The notes beneath the pieces were generated by a model. The model searched no databases. It was not told the DNA's origin and saw nothing but the letters and a program-made list of their open reading frames with translations. Positions 9,197 through 18,761 of a stretch of DNA of 64,000 nt are shown in pieces; positions within the stretch are counted from its first letter, which is position 1, and each line of letters starts with the position of its first letter. The position numbers and the translations under genes are program-made. Origin of the DNA: Planctomyces sp. (GTDB lineage Bacteria; Planctomycetota; Planctomycetia; Planctomycetales; Planctomycetaceae); NCBI GenBank assembly GCA_013822855.1, contig PNLE01000001.1:1-64000 (forward strand), written 5' to 3'.

Positions 9197-9428
9197 GTTC
9201 CGTTTCCATGACGGCATTTTTTATGTGCTATGTTCCCCATGAGTCGATGGTTCCTGGCGGCATTTCCACATGTGGTCGGGGACACGACTTCCCATTGCCG
9301 GAAACAGACTGTCATCGCCCGGTCGGAAGAGTCGGTCGGGCAAGCGGCTGCTGTTTGTCCCTTCGACGGAATGATCACGAAGGGCCGGCGGCGGGATAAC
9401 ATCGCGCGTCCGACCCGACAGGCATGTC

Positions 9429-10976
9429 ATGCGGAACCAGTCTGAATCACGACTCACCGAAGAGGAGCTGTTCGAAGCCGTCGAACAGCTCATGGAGTCG
9501 TCGTCGGCTGAAACACCCGGCGACGACTTTGCCGATGACTCGATGTCGCCGCAATACGAAATGACGCACGACGCCATCCATGATGTCCTCCCCGATGAGG
9601 CCGACGAAACCGGCCTCGGTGCCAGCAATCGGGATGAAAATGGTCTAGACGACAACGAACTTCCCGCTGCCCGGGAAACGTTTGGCGAGCCTCGTACCTC
9701 GAGACGGGATCTTTCTCCTATCGACATCGAAGCGTGGGCCGATCCCGCTGGCAGCCCACCCGCGATGCTGCAGGATTTCGCAGTCAGCGATGATGGCCGT
9801 CGGGGACATATCCGTTCACCCCGCGACAACACTTCTCCGATCACCCTCGATCAAGCGATCGAGAGCTTTGAGACACGTCGGCCTGCTGGTGATGCCCCGA
9901 ACCGTGAACTCCGCCGCACGGATCGAACTCGCGACCGCTCGCGATCCCACGAACATCGGCCAGTCGCCGAATCCTCCCACAATGCTGCTGCGGAACATTT
10001 CAAGGCTGCGGCTCTGGCCCGCATCCAGAATCTTGAAGCTGATCTCGATAACAAAAACACACTCATCCAGGCGCTGACCGAGCGTCTGGAACAAGCCGCC
10101 GAACAGTTGGATCGACTCCACCGCACGGGTGCCGATCGCAAGGTGGTCAGCTCCTCCTTCGGAGCCAGCGTGGATCGGCATGCCACGCTTACCGCCGATA
10201 TGCAGCGGTTCCTCGAACAGTGGGATGCGATGCAACCCGCCGTCCTCCTGGGGCAACTCGACAGTCGGTTGGCCGACATCCGCGACTATCTCTCCGAACA
10301 GTTTGAACAGCTGCGGGGTCAACGATCCTTCTATGCTGCGTCCGGCTCCCATACCTCGCTGGAATCGGCGGTCGACGAGACGCTCCAATCACTCCTGGAT
10401 CCCCGCCCCACCGATTCGATCAATGATGAACCCGAAGGCAACGCCGTCCTTTGGGAGAGCCTCAAGGCTCAGATGCTGGAGGCCGAAGCGGAGCCTTCCC
10501 GTCATCATGGACATGAAGAAACCTCTTCTTTGGAATCGCTGGTTGAGACCGATTTCGTCGAACCCGAGGTGCCGCTTCCGTTCAATCTGGAGGATTGCCA
10601 ACAGCATGAGTTCGAGGCTGCGATCAACCAGCGGGATGCCTATATCAGTTGGTTGATCCGGCGTTTGCGGGCCCGAGAGATCTCCGGCGGCCCACCCAAC
10701 TGGGCGGTGCTTGAGAACGCGCCTGAAGAACTGGTGTTCGAACTTCGCTCCCTCCAAACCCGGCTGGAGGAACACCTCCGCCTGGCCGAGGTCGAACTTT
10801 CCCTGGAGCGCGCCCGCTGCGCCCGCGATCTGGCCCGTGTTCGCCAGCAGCAGGAATCGGCTGGCGACCGACGCGATCCCTCCGCTTCAGGAAACGAATC
10901 GACCCCCACGGTGGCCACCAGCAAATCCGCCGAGCGCCGCTGGCGAAGATTCCTCGGGACAACCCCGAAGGATTAG
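9429..10976 (+). CDS. Hypothetical acidic coiled-coil protein
   Basis: 515 residues that I do not recognise. The first 190 residues are acidic, Asp/Glu/Ser/Pro-rich and probably disordered. A coiled coil at about 195-240 (RIQNLEADLDNKNTLIQALT) and another near the C-terminus, at about 435-480 (LRSLQTRLEEHLRLAEVELS), flank a Gln/Glu-rich middle section. No signal peptide or membrane helix is visible, and the C-terminus is basic (RRWRRFLG). Codon use and frame integrity look like a real gene. It starts 233 bases after the phoB hairpin, so it is probably a separate unit. A scaffold or cell-organisation role is possible from its shape alone. Confidence 0.7.
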   Translation: MRNQSESRLTEEELFEAVEQLMESSSAETPGDDFADDSMSPQYEMTHDAIHDVLPDEADETGLGASNRDENGLDDNELPAARETFGEPRTSRRDLSPIDIEAWADPAGSPPAMLQDFAVSDDGRRGHIRSPRDNTSPITLDQAIESFETRRPAGDAPNRELRRTDRTRDRSRSHEHRPVAESSHNAAAEHFKAAALARIQNLEADLDNKNTLIQALTERLEQAAEQLDRLHRTGADRKVVSSSFGASVDRHATLTADMQRFLEQWDAMQPAVLLGQLDSRLADIRDYLSEQFEQLRGQRSFYAASGSHTSLESAVDETLQSLLDPRPTDSINDEPEGNAVLWESLKAQMLEAEAEPSRHHGHEETSSLESLVETDFVEPEVPLPFNLEDCQQHEFEAAINQRDAYISWLIRRLRAREISGGPPNWAVLENAPEELVFELRSLQTRLEEHLRLAEVELSLERARCARDLARVRQQQESAGDRRDPSASGNESTPTVATSKSAERRWRRFLGTTPKD

Positions 10977-11300
10977 TGCTCGATCATTCCATCTCAAAGT
11001 ATTCGTAGCCTTCGAATGTCATGATTTCAGCCTTGCGCAGGCATGCCTTCTCGGACTCCTCCATTGATAGCCATTTCATTTAGATGGTCGGTGCTGCGGT
11101 CTTGGCATGACGACTCAAGCTCGGGATCACGCGAGTTCCATCAACAATCCTTTTTGTAAGCTTTTCCTTCAGACCTCAAACAATCGATCAACCTGCCAAC
11201 CGACTTTGCCGATAGTAATGTTTGAGACCATTCCAATCATTGCGTCACGGGCGAATCGGCGGAAGCTGCCGTTTGCCGGTGTCTCTCGGGGGCACAGGCC
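10977..11300. other. Intergenic region upstream of porin gene
   Basis: 324 bases with several stop codons in all frames and mixed AT-rich patches (for example around 11150-11180, TTTTTGTAAGCTTTTCC). Probably the promoter region of the porin; no clear -35/-10 pair or hairpin is seen. Confidence 0.45.
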
Positions 11301-12917
11301 ATGGCCTGCTCAATCGGCCATCGATCGATCAGACGGATCGCGGCACCCCTCGTTGCCGCCTGGCTGATACTTTGCCCGGTGCCTGCCCGTGCGCAGGAAG
11401 GGGCCACGCCTTCATCGATTGCCAGCGGTGGCCTTTCCGCACTCCCACCGGCCATTCCGACCACACCATTGATTCAACCTGCCCAGTACACCGTCGATCC
11501 TGCCACCGATTATCAATCCGCTCCCACCGCCCCCATTTATCAGTCTCCCTACGGCCCGGAGTACAGTCCCTACCGCGCTGAAACTTCGCAACAGGCCTAC
11601 CAGTCTTTGGCCTCCCACTACGACGATCTCGCCACCGGTCCCAAACAGTACGCCGACTATGCCCCAGAGGGTTTCTATCCCCTCGATTATCAGGAAGCAC
11701 CGGGAGCAAACCCCTACCAGCCGCTTTCTCCCGCACCGGCAATCAACCCCGAAGACTTCGACAGGTTGGTCATCCGCGGACCGGTTCCCGGCTCTTTTCT
11801 CGTACCCGGAACGGGAACCGCCTTTCGCTTCAGCGGCTTCGTCCGCATGGGTGCCAACTACGACTTCGATCCCATCGGCACGCCCGATCTCTTCGTGACG
11901 CGGACGATCCCCGTACCGCAAACCGTGGGTCAAAACGTCAATTACAGTGCCCGGCCAACCCGCATCAGCCTCGATACATGGACTCCCACGGACTACAACG
12001 ACTGGGTTGTCCATACGTTCGTGCAGTTCGATTTCCTCAGTGGCAATCCGCCGGCCGTGGGTTCCTCCAGCAACCCCCGGCTGCGATTCGCCTTCATCGA
12101 CTTCGGCTATTTCCGAGTGGGCCAGGATACCACGGTCTTCATGGATCCCAGTGTCTTTCCCCGCACGGCGGACTTCCAAGGCCCCAACGGGATCGTCAAC
12201 TCGCGCCAGGGCCTGGGCCGTGTCACAATTCCCATTGGCGACAACGCGTTCGTCGCCGCCGCTCTGGAGCAACCCTTCTCGGACATCACCACCGATAACC
12301 TGGGCGTGAACGTCCAGGACATCCCCGACTTCACTGCCCATATTCGCTATCAGCGTGATCTCTGGCATGTTCAAGCGGCATCGATCGTCCGGTCGATCGG
12401 CTTTCGTGAAACCGGCGACGAAGTCACACGCCGCGCGGGCTGGGGTGTGAATCTCACCGGCAGTGTCCATCCTTGGGCAGTGCTCACGGGAACCAATCCT
12501 CTCCGCGATCCCGATCCCACACCTCTCTCCCGCAGCCGAGTCCTGTTGCAGTTCGCCGTTGGCTCGGGGATCGGTCGCTACATTCAGGACACCAGCGGCA
12601 TTGGTTTGGATGGAGCCATCACGGCCAACGGCGGCTTCGAGACTTTGGGCATCAACAGCATGACTGCTTCCTACGAGCACTGGTGGGCCAACCGCTGGAT
12701 GACAAACGTCACCTATTCGAACGTCAATGTCGACAGCAGCAACGCCATGCCGGGGAGCAGCTTCGCCGGCTCGGATTACGTGGCCACCAGCCTCTGGTAC
12801 ATTCCCGTCCGGAACATGTCGCTGGGGATCGAATATCTCTGGGGCCGCCGCGAGAACCAGGACGGCCAATCAGGCCGCGCGGACCGCATCCAGACCGCCT
12901 TTCAATACAACTTCTGA
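11301..12917 (+). CDS. DcaP-like outer-membrane porin
   Basis: A 538-residue outer-membrane beta-barrel protein. The signal peptide is about residues 1-32 (LVAAWLILCPVPARAQEG), followed by about 120 Pro/Tyr/Ala-rich residues. The barrel begins near FRFSGFVRMGANYDFD. DcaP-family features include LDTWTPT, the conserved strand PRLRFAFIDFGYFRVGQ, DFQGPNGIVNSRQG, and a C-terminal strand ending in aromatic FQYNF, the usual barrel assembly signal. DcaP-type porins are trimeric channels, some taking up dicarboxylates or peptides. The extended Tyr/Pro-rich N-terminal region is atypical. It lies near the phosphate regulon and just before an SLC13 transporter, so its substrate could be phosphate or carboxylates; neither is shown. 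Confidence 0.78.
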   Translation: MACSIGHRSIRRIAAPLVAAWLILCPVPARAQEGATPSSIASGGLSALPPAIPTTPLIQPAQYTVDPATDYQSAPTAPIYQSPYGPEYSPYRAETSQQAYQSLASHYDDLATGPKQYADYAPEGFYPLDYQEAPGANPYQPLSPAPAINPEDFDRLVIRGPVPGSFLVPGTGTAFRFSGFVRMGANYDFDPIGTPDLFVTRTIPVPQTVGQNVNYSARPTRISLDTWTPTDYNDWVVHTFVQFDFLSGNPPAVGSSSNPRLRFAFIDFGYFRVGQDTTVFMDPSVFPRTADFQGPNGIVNSRQGLGRVTIPIGDNAFVAAALEQPFSDITTDNLGVNVQDIPDFTAHIRYQRDLWHVQAASIVRSIGFRETGDEVTRRAGWGVNLTGSVHPWAVLTGTNPLRDPDPTPLSRSRVLLQFAVGSGIGRYIQDTSGIGLDGAITANGGFETLGINSMTASYEHWWANRWMTNVTYSNVNVDSSNAMPGSSFAGSDYVATSLWYIPVRNMSLGIEYLWGRRENQDGQSGRADRIQTAFQYNF

Positions 12918-13146
12918 TCCGTGCGAGTCTGCGGGTTGAACGGATGGTGAGAACACTGCGGTGGTTGGCACCGTTCGAGGCGGCGGCTGTCCTTCCAACC
13001 CTTCGAAATTCCGGCAAATTCCGTTCGGGCATCTTCCCGTATGACAGTGGCCGGGTGTAGAACGTGGATTATTGGGTGCTCTCCATTTCGATGAGCACTC
13101 GAACGATGTCCAGTCCTCTCCCCGTCTTGCCCTCGCCGGATCCCTT

Positions 13147-15021
13147 ATGACGTTCGAACTCGGGATGGTTCTCGCGCTGCTGGCTTCCGCGATCATCATG
13201 TTCGCGATCGACAAGCCGCGGATGGACATCGTCGCGCTCCTGATGCTGACGCTCCTGCCGCTCACGGGCGTCATCACCATGAACGACGCCCTGCGGGGGT
13301 TCGCGGACGCGAACATCGTCCTCATCGCGGCCCTGTTCGTCATCGGCGACGGGTTGGTGAGAACGGGGGTCGCCCGCAGCCTGGGCGACTGGCTCAGTGC
13401 CCGCGCGGGGAGTAATGAGACCAAACTGCTCGTTCTGCTCATGCTTGTCGTCTGTGGCCTGGGTTCGACCATGAGTTCCACAGCAGTGACGGCGATCTTC
13501 ATCCCCGTCGTCCTCCGCATCTGCCAAAGCACCGGCACCCCCCCCAGCCGGTTGATGATGCCGCTGAGCTGTGCCGCCCTGATCAGCGGGATGATGACCC
13601 TCGTCGCGACTGCCCCCAATCTGGTCGTCAACAGCGAACTGATCCGCTTCGCCGAACTCCATTCCACGGACAGCACCGGCTTTCGCTTTTTCAGCTTCGC
13701 CCCCTTCGGCGTCCCCATTCTGATCTGCGCCATCGCCTACATGTATTTCGCCCGCCACTGGCTTCCCGCTGGCAATAGCCCCGCCTCCATGACCGGCAGC
13801 CAGCGGCCGACCCTCGCGGGTTGGGTCGAACAATATCAATTGGCCGCGCGCGAGCAACGGGTTCGCATCACAGCGGCCTCGCCACTGGTCGGCAAAACTG
13901 TGGAAGAAGTCGGCTTGAGGAACTCCGCCAGCGCCAGCCTCGTGGCCATCGAACGCGAGCGTTCAGTGCTCCAGCCCACATCGAAGACGATGCTGCAAGC
14001 CGGGGACATCCTCCTTGTCGATTTCTACGGTCCCCCGACAGATTCCGACGCCCTCCGCGAAAAGTATGTCCTCGATGCCCTGCCGCTCACGGGGATCTAC
14101 TTCACCGATCGCGCCCAGGAGATCGGCATGATCGAAGTGATCATCCCCGCCGACTCCGAACTGGTCGGTCAATCGCTTCTTTCCAGCGAGTTCCGCAGCC
14201 GCACGGGTCTGACTGCCATCGGGTTGAGACGCGGCAAGTCGGCCGTCACCGAAGATCTGCGGAACGAAACACTCAAGATCGGTGACACGCTGCTCATCAT
14301 CGGCACCTGGAAAGCCATCCGGCATTTGAAGAGCGATGGCAACCTCGTCATCCCCCTCCAGTTGCCCACGGAATACGACGACCTGCTCCCCGCGCATGGG
14401 AAGGCACCACAGGCGGTGGCCTGCCTGCTGCTGGTCATCGGCCTGATGGTCAGCGGGATCGTGCCCAACGTCCAGGCGGCCCTCATCGGCTGCCTGCTGA
14501 TGGGACTGTTCCGCTGCATCACCATCGAGACGGCCTACCGCTGCATCGACTGGAAGACGCTGGTGCTGATCGTCGGCATGTTGCCGTTTTCCATTGCCCT
14601 GCAGAACACCGGTGGTGTCGAACTGGCCGCGGACGGCTTGATGGTGGTCACCGATGGCCTCGGGCCGCGCGGTGTGCTGGCACTTTTGTTCCTCATCACG
14701 GCCGTTCTGGGGATGTTCATCTCGAACACAGCGACGGCCGTTCTGATGGCACCGGTGGCGTTGGCGATGGCTGCCGACATGCAGGCTTCGCCGTATCCAT
14801 TTGCCATGATCGTCGCGCTCGCCGCCTCGACCGCCTTCATGACTCCTGTCTCCTCCCCCGTCAACACGCTGGTCGTCACCCCGGGAAACTATTCGTTCGG
14901 AGACTTCGTCAAAGTGGGGGTTCCCTTGAGTATCATCGTGCTCGTCATCAGCGTGGCGATGGTTCCTTGGCTGTTGCCGCTCTATCCGACTGCTGGTTTG
15001 CCAATTCCCATCTCACCTTGA
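13147..15021 (+). CDS. SLC13-family anion/Na+ symporter with RCK-C (TrkA-C) domains
   Basis: A 624-residue inner-membrane transporter of the divalent anion:Na+ symporter family. Helices 1-5 (residues 1-210) include VCGLGSTMSSTAVTAIFIPV, matching the family's SNT-type loop. The middle soluble region holds two TrkA-C/RCK-C domains, at about 237-305 and 328-398. The second membrane half includes FLITAVLGMFISNTATAVLM and ASTAFMTPVSSPVNTLVVTP, the conserved SNTATA and PV-N binding elements. Substrates in the family include sulfate, dicarboxylates and citrate; the RCK-C insertion is common in the sulfate-like branch. ATG at 13147 is chosen because the sequence before it is not hydrophobic. Confidence 0.85.
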   Translation: MTFELGMVLALLASAIIMFAIDKPRMDIVALLMLTLLPLTGVITMNDALRGFADANIVLIAALFVIGDGLVRTGVARSLGDWLSARAGSNETKLLVLLMLVVCGLGSTMSSTAVTAIFIPVVLRICQSTGTPPSRLMMPLSCAALISGMMTLVATAPNLVVNSELIRFAELHSTDSTGFRFFSFAPFGVPILICAIAYMYFARHWLPAGNSPASMTGSQRPTLAGWVEQYQLAAREQRVRITAASPLVGKTVEEVGLRNSASASLVAIERERSVLQPTSKTMLQAGDILLVDFYGPPTDSDALREKYVLDALPLTGIYFTDRAQEIGMIEVIIPADSELVGQSLLSSEFRSRTGLTAIGLRRGKSAVTEDLRNETLKIGDTLLIIGTWKAIRHLKSDGNLVIPLQLPTEYDDLLPAHGKAPQAVACLLLVIGLMVSGIVPNVQAALIGCLLMGLFRCITIETAYRCIDWKTLVLIVGMLPFSIALQNTGGVELAADGLMVVTDGLGPRGVLALLFLITAVLGMFISNTATAVLMAPVALAMAADMQASPYPFAMIVALAASTAFMTPVSSPVNTLVVTPGNYSFGDFVKVGVPLSIIVLVISVAMVPWLLPLYPTAGLPIPISP

Positions 15022-15127
15022 CGCACCCCGCTTGTGGAAAGCATCGGCCAAGGACTCGGCCAGGCTCGTCCTCATGTCCGTCTGGTTTTTGGAATCTCTG
15101 TGACTGGTGCACTTCAAGGCAGACGCG

Positions 15128-16687
15128 ATGAATCAGGCTCCCGAAACGAGTCCTCCCAGCCCCGTTGAAAACCGCCCTTCGCTCATGCAGCGGGTGCTCG
15201 ACTTCGTCGAAGTCGTCGGCAATCGCGTGCCCCATCCGGCGGTGATTTTCCTGATGCTCATCGCCATCGTCGTCGTCCTCTCGCATGTGATGGAAATGAT
15301 GGGCGTCACGGTCAACTACCAGGTGATCAATGAAGATACCTACGAACTGGAGACTGAAACCACCAAAGCCAACAGCCTGTTGACGGCCAGCGGCATCCGC
15401 TTCATCTACGCTTCGCTCATCTCGAACTTCATGGGGTTCTCAGCCGTCGGGCTGATGATTGTGGCGATGATCGGCGCGGGTGTCGCGGAAGAGGCCGGAC
15501 TGGTTCAGGCCCTCATCCGCAAGTTGGTGATCCTCTCGCCGCGGGCGATTCTCGTCTACATCCTCGTCTTCGTGGGGATCCTGTCGAGCGTGGGAGCCGA
15601 CGCCGGTTATCTCGTTCTCATTCCCCTGGCGGGGACGGCTTTCCTCAGTATTGGCCGCCATCCCCTTGCCGGTCTGGCGGCGGGGTTCGCGGCAGTGGCG
15701 GGGGCCTTCACGGTCAACATGCTCATCAAGCCGCTCGATGCAGTGCTGACGGAATTCACCAACGACGCCATCCATCTGGTGGATCCTTCCCGGTCGATCG
15801 GTCTGACGGCCAACCTCTGGTTCTCGCTGGTCTCGGTGCCCTTCCTGACGGTCATCATCACGCTGGTCACCGAACGGATCATCGAACCCCGCCTGGGGAC
15901 TTACACCGGTGAAAAGCCGGAGGAAACAGGCGGCGCGTTGACTCCCGCCGAATCCAAGGGGTTGCTTTACGCGGGCTTCGCCCTCCTGGGAGTGCTGGTC
16001 TTCTTCGGTCTGCTCACCTTGCCACCGGGAGCACCGCTGCGTGACCCCGCTTCGGGTGCGATCATCGGCAACTCCCCCTTCATGCAGGGGCTGATCGCCG
16101 TGATCATGGTTCTCTTCCTCGCCACGGGGATCGCCTATGGGATTGGTGCCGGGACGATTACCAAGACGAACGACGTGATCAACGCGATCACCAAGGCGAT
16201 CAGCGGGCTGGGCGGAACAATTTTCCTGCTGCTGATCATCAGCCAGTTCGTGGCCTACTTCAACCACACGAACATGGGGACGATCCTTGCGATCAAAATG
16301 GCGAACGTCCTCAAGGATGCGAACGTCGGCCCCATCTGGCTATTGCTGGGATTGATCGGGGTCGTGGCGCTGCTGGATTTCCTCATCACGGGTGCGATCG
16401 CCAAATGGGCCATTTTCGCGCCAATCTTTGTTCCTGTGCTGGTCAAGCTGGGTGTCGATCCCGAGGCGGCTCTCGCCGCGTATCGCATCGGTGATTCGCC
16501 CGTCAACATGATCACACCGCTCAACGTCTATTTCGCGATGGTGGTCGGGTTCGCCCAAAAGTACGACAAGAACGCGGGAGTGGGAACGATTGTCTCGCTG
16601 ATGCTGCCCTATGTGTTCGTCATTTTCTTCGCGTGGACGCTCCTCTTCGTCGCTTGGTATCTCATCGGCTTGCCTTGGGGAATCTAG
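15128..16687 (+). CDS. abgT: AbgT-family transporter
   Basis: A 519-residue membrane protein of the AbgT family. Family members import p-aminobenzoyl-glutamate in E. coli, and others export sulfonamides. Family landmarks are RVLDFVEVVGNRVPHPAVIF near the N-terminus, GVAEEAGLVQALIR, SSVGADAGYLVLIPLAG, AAVAGAFTVNMLIKPLDAVL, the NHTNMGTILA helix, and DSPVNMITPLNVYFA near the C-terminus. ATG at 15128 follows AAGG; a GTG seven codons upstream is the alternative. The next gene is an M20 peptidase, matching the known pairing of AbgT with M20 amidohydrolases (AbgA/AbgB). This suggests import and cleavage of an amide or peptide substrate. Confidence 0.88.
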   Translation: MNQAPETSPPSPVENRPSLMQRVLDFVEVVGNRVPHPAVIFLMLIAIVVVLSHVMEMMGVTVNYQVINEDTYELETETTKANSLLTASGIRFIYASLISNFMGFSAVGLMIVAMIGAGVAEEAGLVQALIRKLVILSPRAILVYILVFVGILSSVGADAGYLVLIPLAGTAFLSIGRHPLAGLAAGFAAVAGAFTVNMLIKPLDAVLTEFTNDAIHLVDPSRSIGLTANLWFSLVSVPFLTVIITLVTERIIEPRLGTYTGEKPEETGGALTPAESKGLLYAGFALLGVLVFFGLLTLPPGAPLRDPASGAIIGNSPFMQGLIAVIMVLFLATGIAYGIGAGTITKTNDVINAITKAISGLGGTIFLLLIISQFVAYFNHTNMGTILAIKMANVLKDANVGPIWLLLGLIGVVALLDFLITGAIAKWAIFAPIFVPVLVKLGVDPEAALAAYRIGDSPVNMITPLNVYFAMVVGFAQKYDKNAGVGTIVSLMLPYVFVIFFAWTLLFVAWYLIGLPWGI

Positions 16688-16829
16688 GTTGACTGACAAG
16701 GGCAATCCCACGTGATTTAAACGGTCGAAGTTGTCGTGGATTTCCGCTCTCGGAGTCGCTTGTTGCTGGTGCTCATTCATCTGTCATTTTCTATCGATCA
16801 ACCGGCTTGTTTCTGACGAGGATTCCTCC

Positions 16830-18038
16830 ATGTCCACCAACAATTCATCGCTCAATGCCGACTCCGCTATTGAACTGCTCCTGCGGCTGTTGAAGGTTCC
16901 CGGCCTCAGTGGTCAGGAGCAGGCGATCTCCGACACCGTACGTGGCGAACTCATCGCCGTGGGTGTCCCCGTCGAAAGCATCCAGACGGACGACGCGCCA
17001 ACACGGATCGACCTTCCCTGCGAACTGGGCAACCTGTACGTCACCTTGCCGGGCACGACAACCGGCCCGCGCATCGTCCTTTCCACACATCTCGACACCG
17101 TTCCCATCTGTGCCGGTGCCCAGCCGATCCGTGAAGGAAACCGGATCCGGACGAACGGCACCACCGGTTTGGGTGGCGACAACCGCACGGGGTGCGCCGT
17201 CCTCATCGCCACGGTCGCCACTCTGCTCAAACACAAGCTGCCTCACCCGCCCCTGACACTCCTCTTCACGGTCCGTGAGGAGAGCGGGATTCAAGGGGCC
17301 CGCCACCTCAATCCGGCGGCCCTCTCCGGGGCCGAGATGTGTTTCAACTTCGACAGCAAAGTACCGGCGGATCTCATCACGGGGGCCGTCGGCCAGGAAA
17401 GTTTCACCGTCGAGATCGGTGGACTCGCCTCCCATGCGGGAGTCGCTCCAGAGAAGGGAATCTCGGCCACATTGGTGGCCTCGCTGGCCCTCGCCGATCT
17501 CCATGCGCACAGCTGGTTCGGCAAGGTTCAACAGCCCGAGGGAAAGGGCACCAGCAACATCGGTGTCTTCGGTGGAAAGATGGGACTGGCGGCGGGTGAT
17601 GCGACCAATGTCGTCACCGACTACGTGCTTCTCAAAGGAGAGTCCCGCAGCGCCGATGAAGCGTTCACGACCAAAATCACCCAGGCTTATCGAGCCGCCT
17701 TCGAGCGGGCCGTGGAACAGGTGACGAGTGCCGATGGGCAGAAGGCGACGCTGAAATTCACCTCCCACGCCGCCTACCCGCCGTTCAACCTCGCCGACGA
17801 TGACCCGGTCGTTCAGCGGGCTATTCTGGCGGCGAAATCGCTGGGTCTTGAACCAACAACCAACTTCTCGAATGGCGGCCTCGATGCCAATTGGCTGGTC
17901 AAGCATGGCCTCCCCACTGTGACCATGGGGGCCGGCCAACATGAGATTCACACGGTGAAGGAGTTCATCGACCTGGATCAGTTCATCGAGGGCTGTCAAT
18001 TGGCTCTCGCGATCGCCACACTGGCCTCGAATGACTGA
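16830..18038 (+). CDS. M20-family metallopeptidase (PepT-like)
   Basis: A 402-residue dinuclear zinc peptidase. Expected ligands are visible: His87 and Asp89 in STHLDTVP, bridging Asp117 in LGGDNRTG, catalytic Glu150 and ligand Glu151 in TVREESG, Asp175 in FNFDSK, and the C-terminal His in QHEIHTVKEF. The dimerisation lid lies in the middle (GLASHAGVAPEKG). It resembles peptidase T and related exopeptidases more than AbgA/AbgB. ATG at 16830 follows CGAGG at good spacing; the upstream frame is not family-like. It is cytoplasmic. Lying downstream of abgT, it probably hydrolyses what AbgT imports. Confidence 0.88.
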   Translation: MSTNNSSLNADSAIELLLRLLKVPGLSGQEQAISDTVRGELIAVGVPVESIQTDDAPTRIDLPCELGNLYVTLPGTTTGPRIVLSTHLDTVPICAGAQPIREGNRIRTNGTTGLGGDNRTGCAVLIATVATLLKHKLPHPPLTLLFTVREESGIQGARHLNPAALSGAEMCFNFDSKVPADLITGAVGQESFTVEIGGLASHAGVAPEKGISATLVASLALADLHAHSWFGKVQQPEGKGTSNIGVFGGKMGLAAGDATNVVTDYVLLKGESRSADEAFTTKITQAYRAAFERAVEQVTSADGQKATLKFTSHAAYPPFNLADDDPVVQRAILAAKSLGLEPTTNFSNGGLDANWLVKHGLPTVTMGAGQHEIHTVKEFIDLDQFIEGCQLALAIATLASND

Positions 18039-18135
18039 ATGTCGGTTGAACGGCGGCCGCCGAACCGGTCGCCGACGTCAAATCAACGTTGCAGTCGGCA
18101 TTGTTTGGATTCTGGAAACCACTAAGGAACATCGC

Positions 18136-18642
18136 ATGGCATCTCTGGTTGTAATCGGCTACGAAAACGAACTGACCGCTGAAGAAGTGCGTCTGGCGCT
18201 GCTCAAGATGCAGAAGGAATATCTGGTCGATCTGGCCGACGCAGTGGTCGCCGTCCGCGACGACAAGGGCAAGGTCAAACTGCGTCAGATGTACGACCTC
18301 ACCACCGCCGGCGCTTTGAGCGGCGGCTTCTGGGGCACACTGGTCGGCATGATCTTCCTGAACCCGCTCTTCGGCCTGGCTGTCGGCGCGGGTGCCGGTG
18401 CCCTTTCGGGTTCACTCACGGACGTCGGCATCAACGACAACTTCATGAAGCAACTGGGTGAAACACTCAAGCCCGGGACCGCAGCCCTCTTCGTGCTGAT
18501 CCGTCACATGACGGCCGACAAGGTGCTGGCCGAAATCGAAAAATTCGGCGGCACGCTCATCCAGACCAGCCTCTCGCACGAGAGCGAGGAAAAGCTTCGC
18601 GCTGGCCTGGCCGCCGCCACGCCGGTCACACCGGCCACATAG
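18136..18642 (+). CDS. DUF1269 family membrane protein
   Basis: A 168-residue protein matching the DUF1269 pattern. The opening LVVIGYENELTAEEVRLALLK is followed by a ferredoxin-like segment (AVVAVRDDKGKVKLRQ). Then comes a Gly-rich hydrophobic hairpin, GGFWGTLVGMIFLNPLFGLA and VGAGAGALSGSLTDVGIND. The C-terminal half contains LKPGTAALFVLIRHMTADKV and ends in an alpha/beta segment. AAGGA lies 7 bases before ATG 18136. The family is widespread and its function is unknown, though often stress-associated. A hairpin 30 bases downstream ends the transcript. Confidence 0.86.
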   Translation: MASLVVIGYENELTAEEVRLALLKMQKEYLVDLADAVVAVRDDKGKVKLRQMYDLTTAGALSGGFWGTLVGMIFLNPLFGLAVGAGAGALSGSLTDVGINDNFMKQLGETLKPGTAALFVLIRHMTADKVLAEIEKFGGTLIQTSLSHESEEKLRAGLAAATPVTPAT

Positions 18643-18672
18643 TCACACCTCTGGCAACCTGTGGCTGTTTTC

Positions 18673-18705
18673 CACGCGGCCTGCTCATTTATGGCAGGCC
18701 GCGTG
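18673..18705 (+). terminator. Hairpin terminator after DUF1269 gene
   Basis: Perfect 12-base arms CACGCGGCCTGC (18673-18684) and GCAGGCCGCGTG (18694-18705) with loop TCATTTATG, then ATTCATTTCG. It sits 30 bases after the stop codon. The weak U-run makes it a likely but not textbook intrinsic terminator. Confidence 0.65.
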
Positions 18706-18761
18706 ATTCATTTCGTGCTGACTGTCCGGGCTTTCCACCAACGGTTTCCAAGGCACCGCCC

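Noticed and set aside
11412-12869. 485-codon minus-strand frame opposite the porin
   Set aside because: The plus strand has a signal peptide and barrel motifs; the minus frame has none.
13076-13098. GTGCTC-N11-GAGCAC inverted repeat resembling CIRCE
   Set aside because: Arms are too short and the sequence differs from TTAGCACTC-N9-GAGTGCTAA; it is also in front of a transporter gene and not a chaperone gene.
16845-17999. 384-codon minus-strand frame opposite the M20 peptidase
   Set aside because: All metal ligands of M20 are in the plus frame; the antisense has only biased composition.
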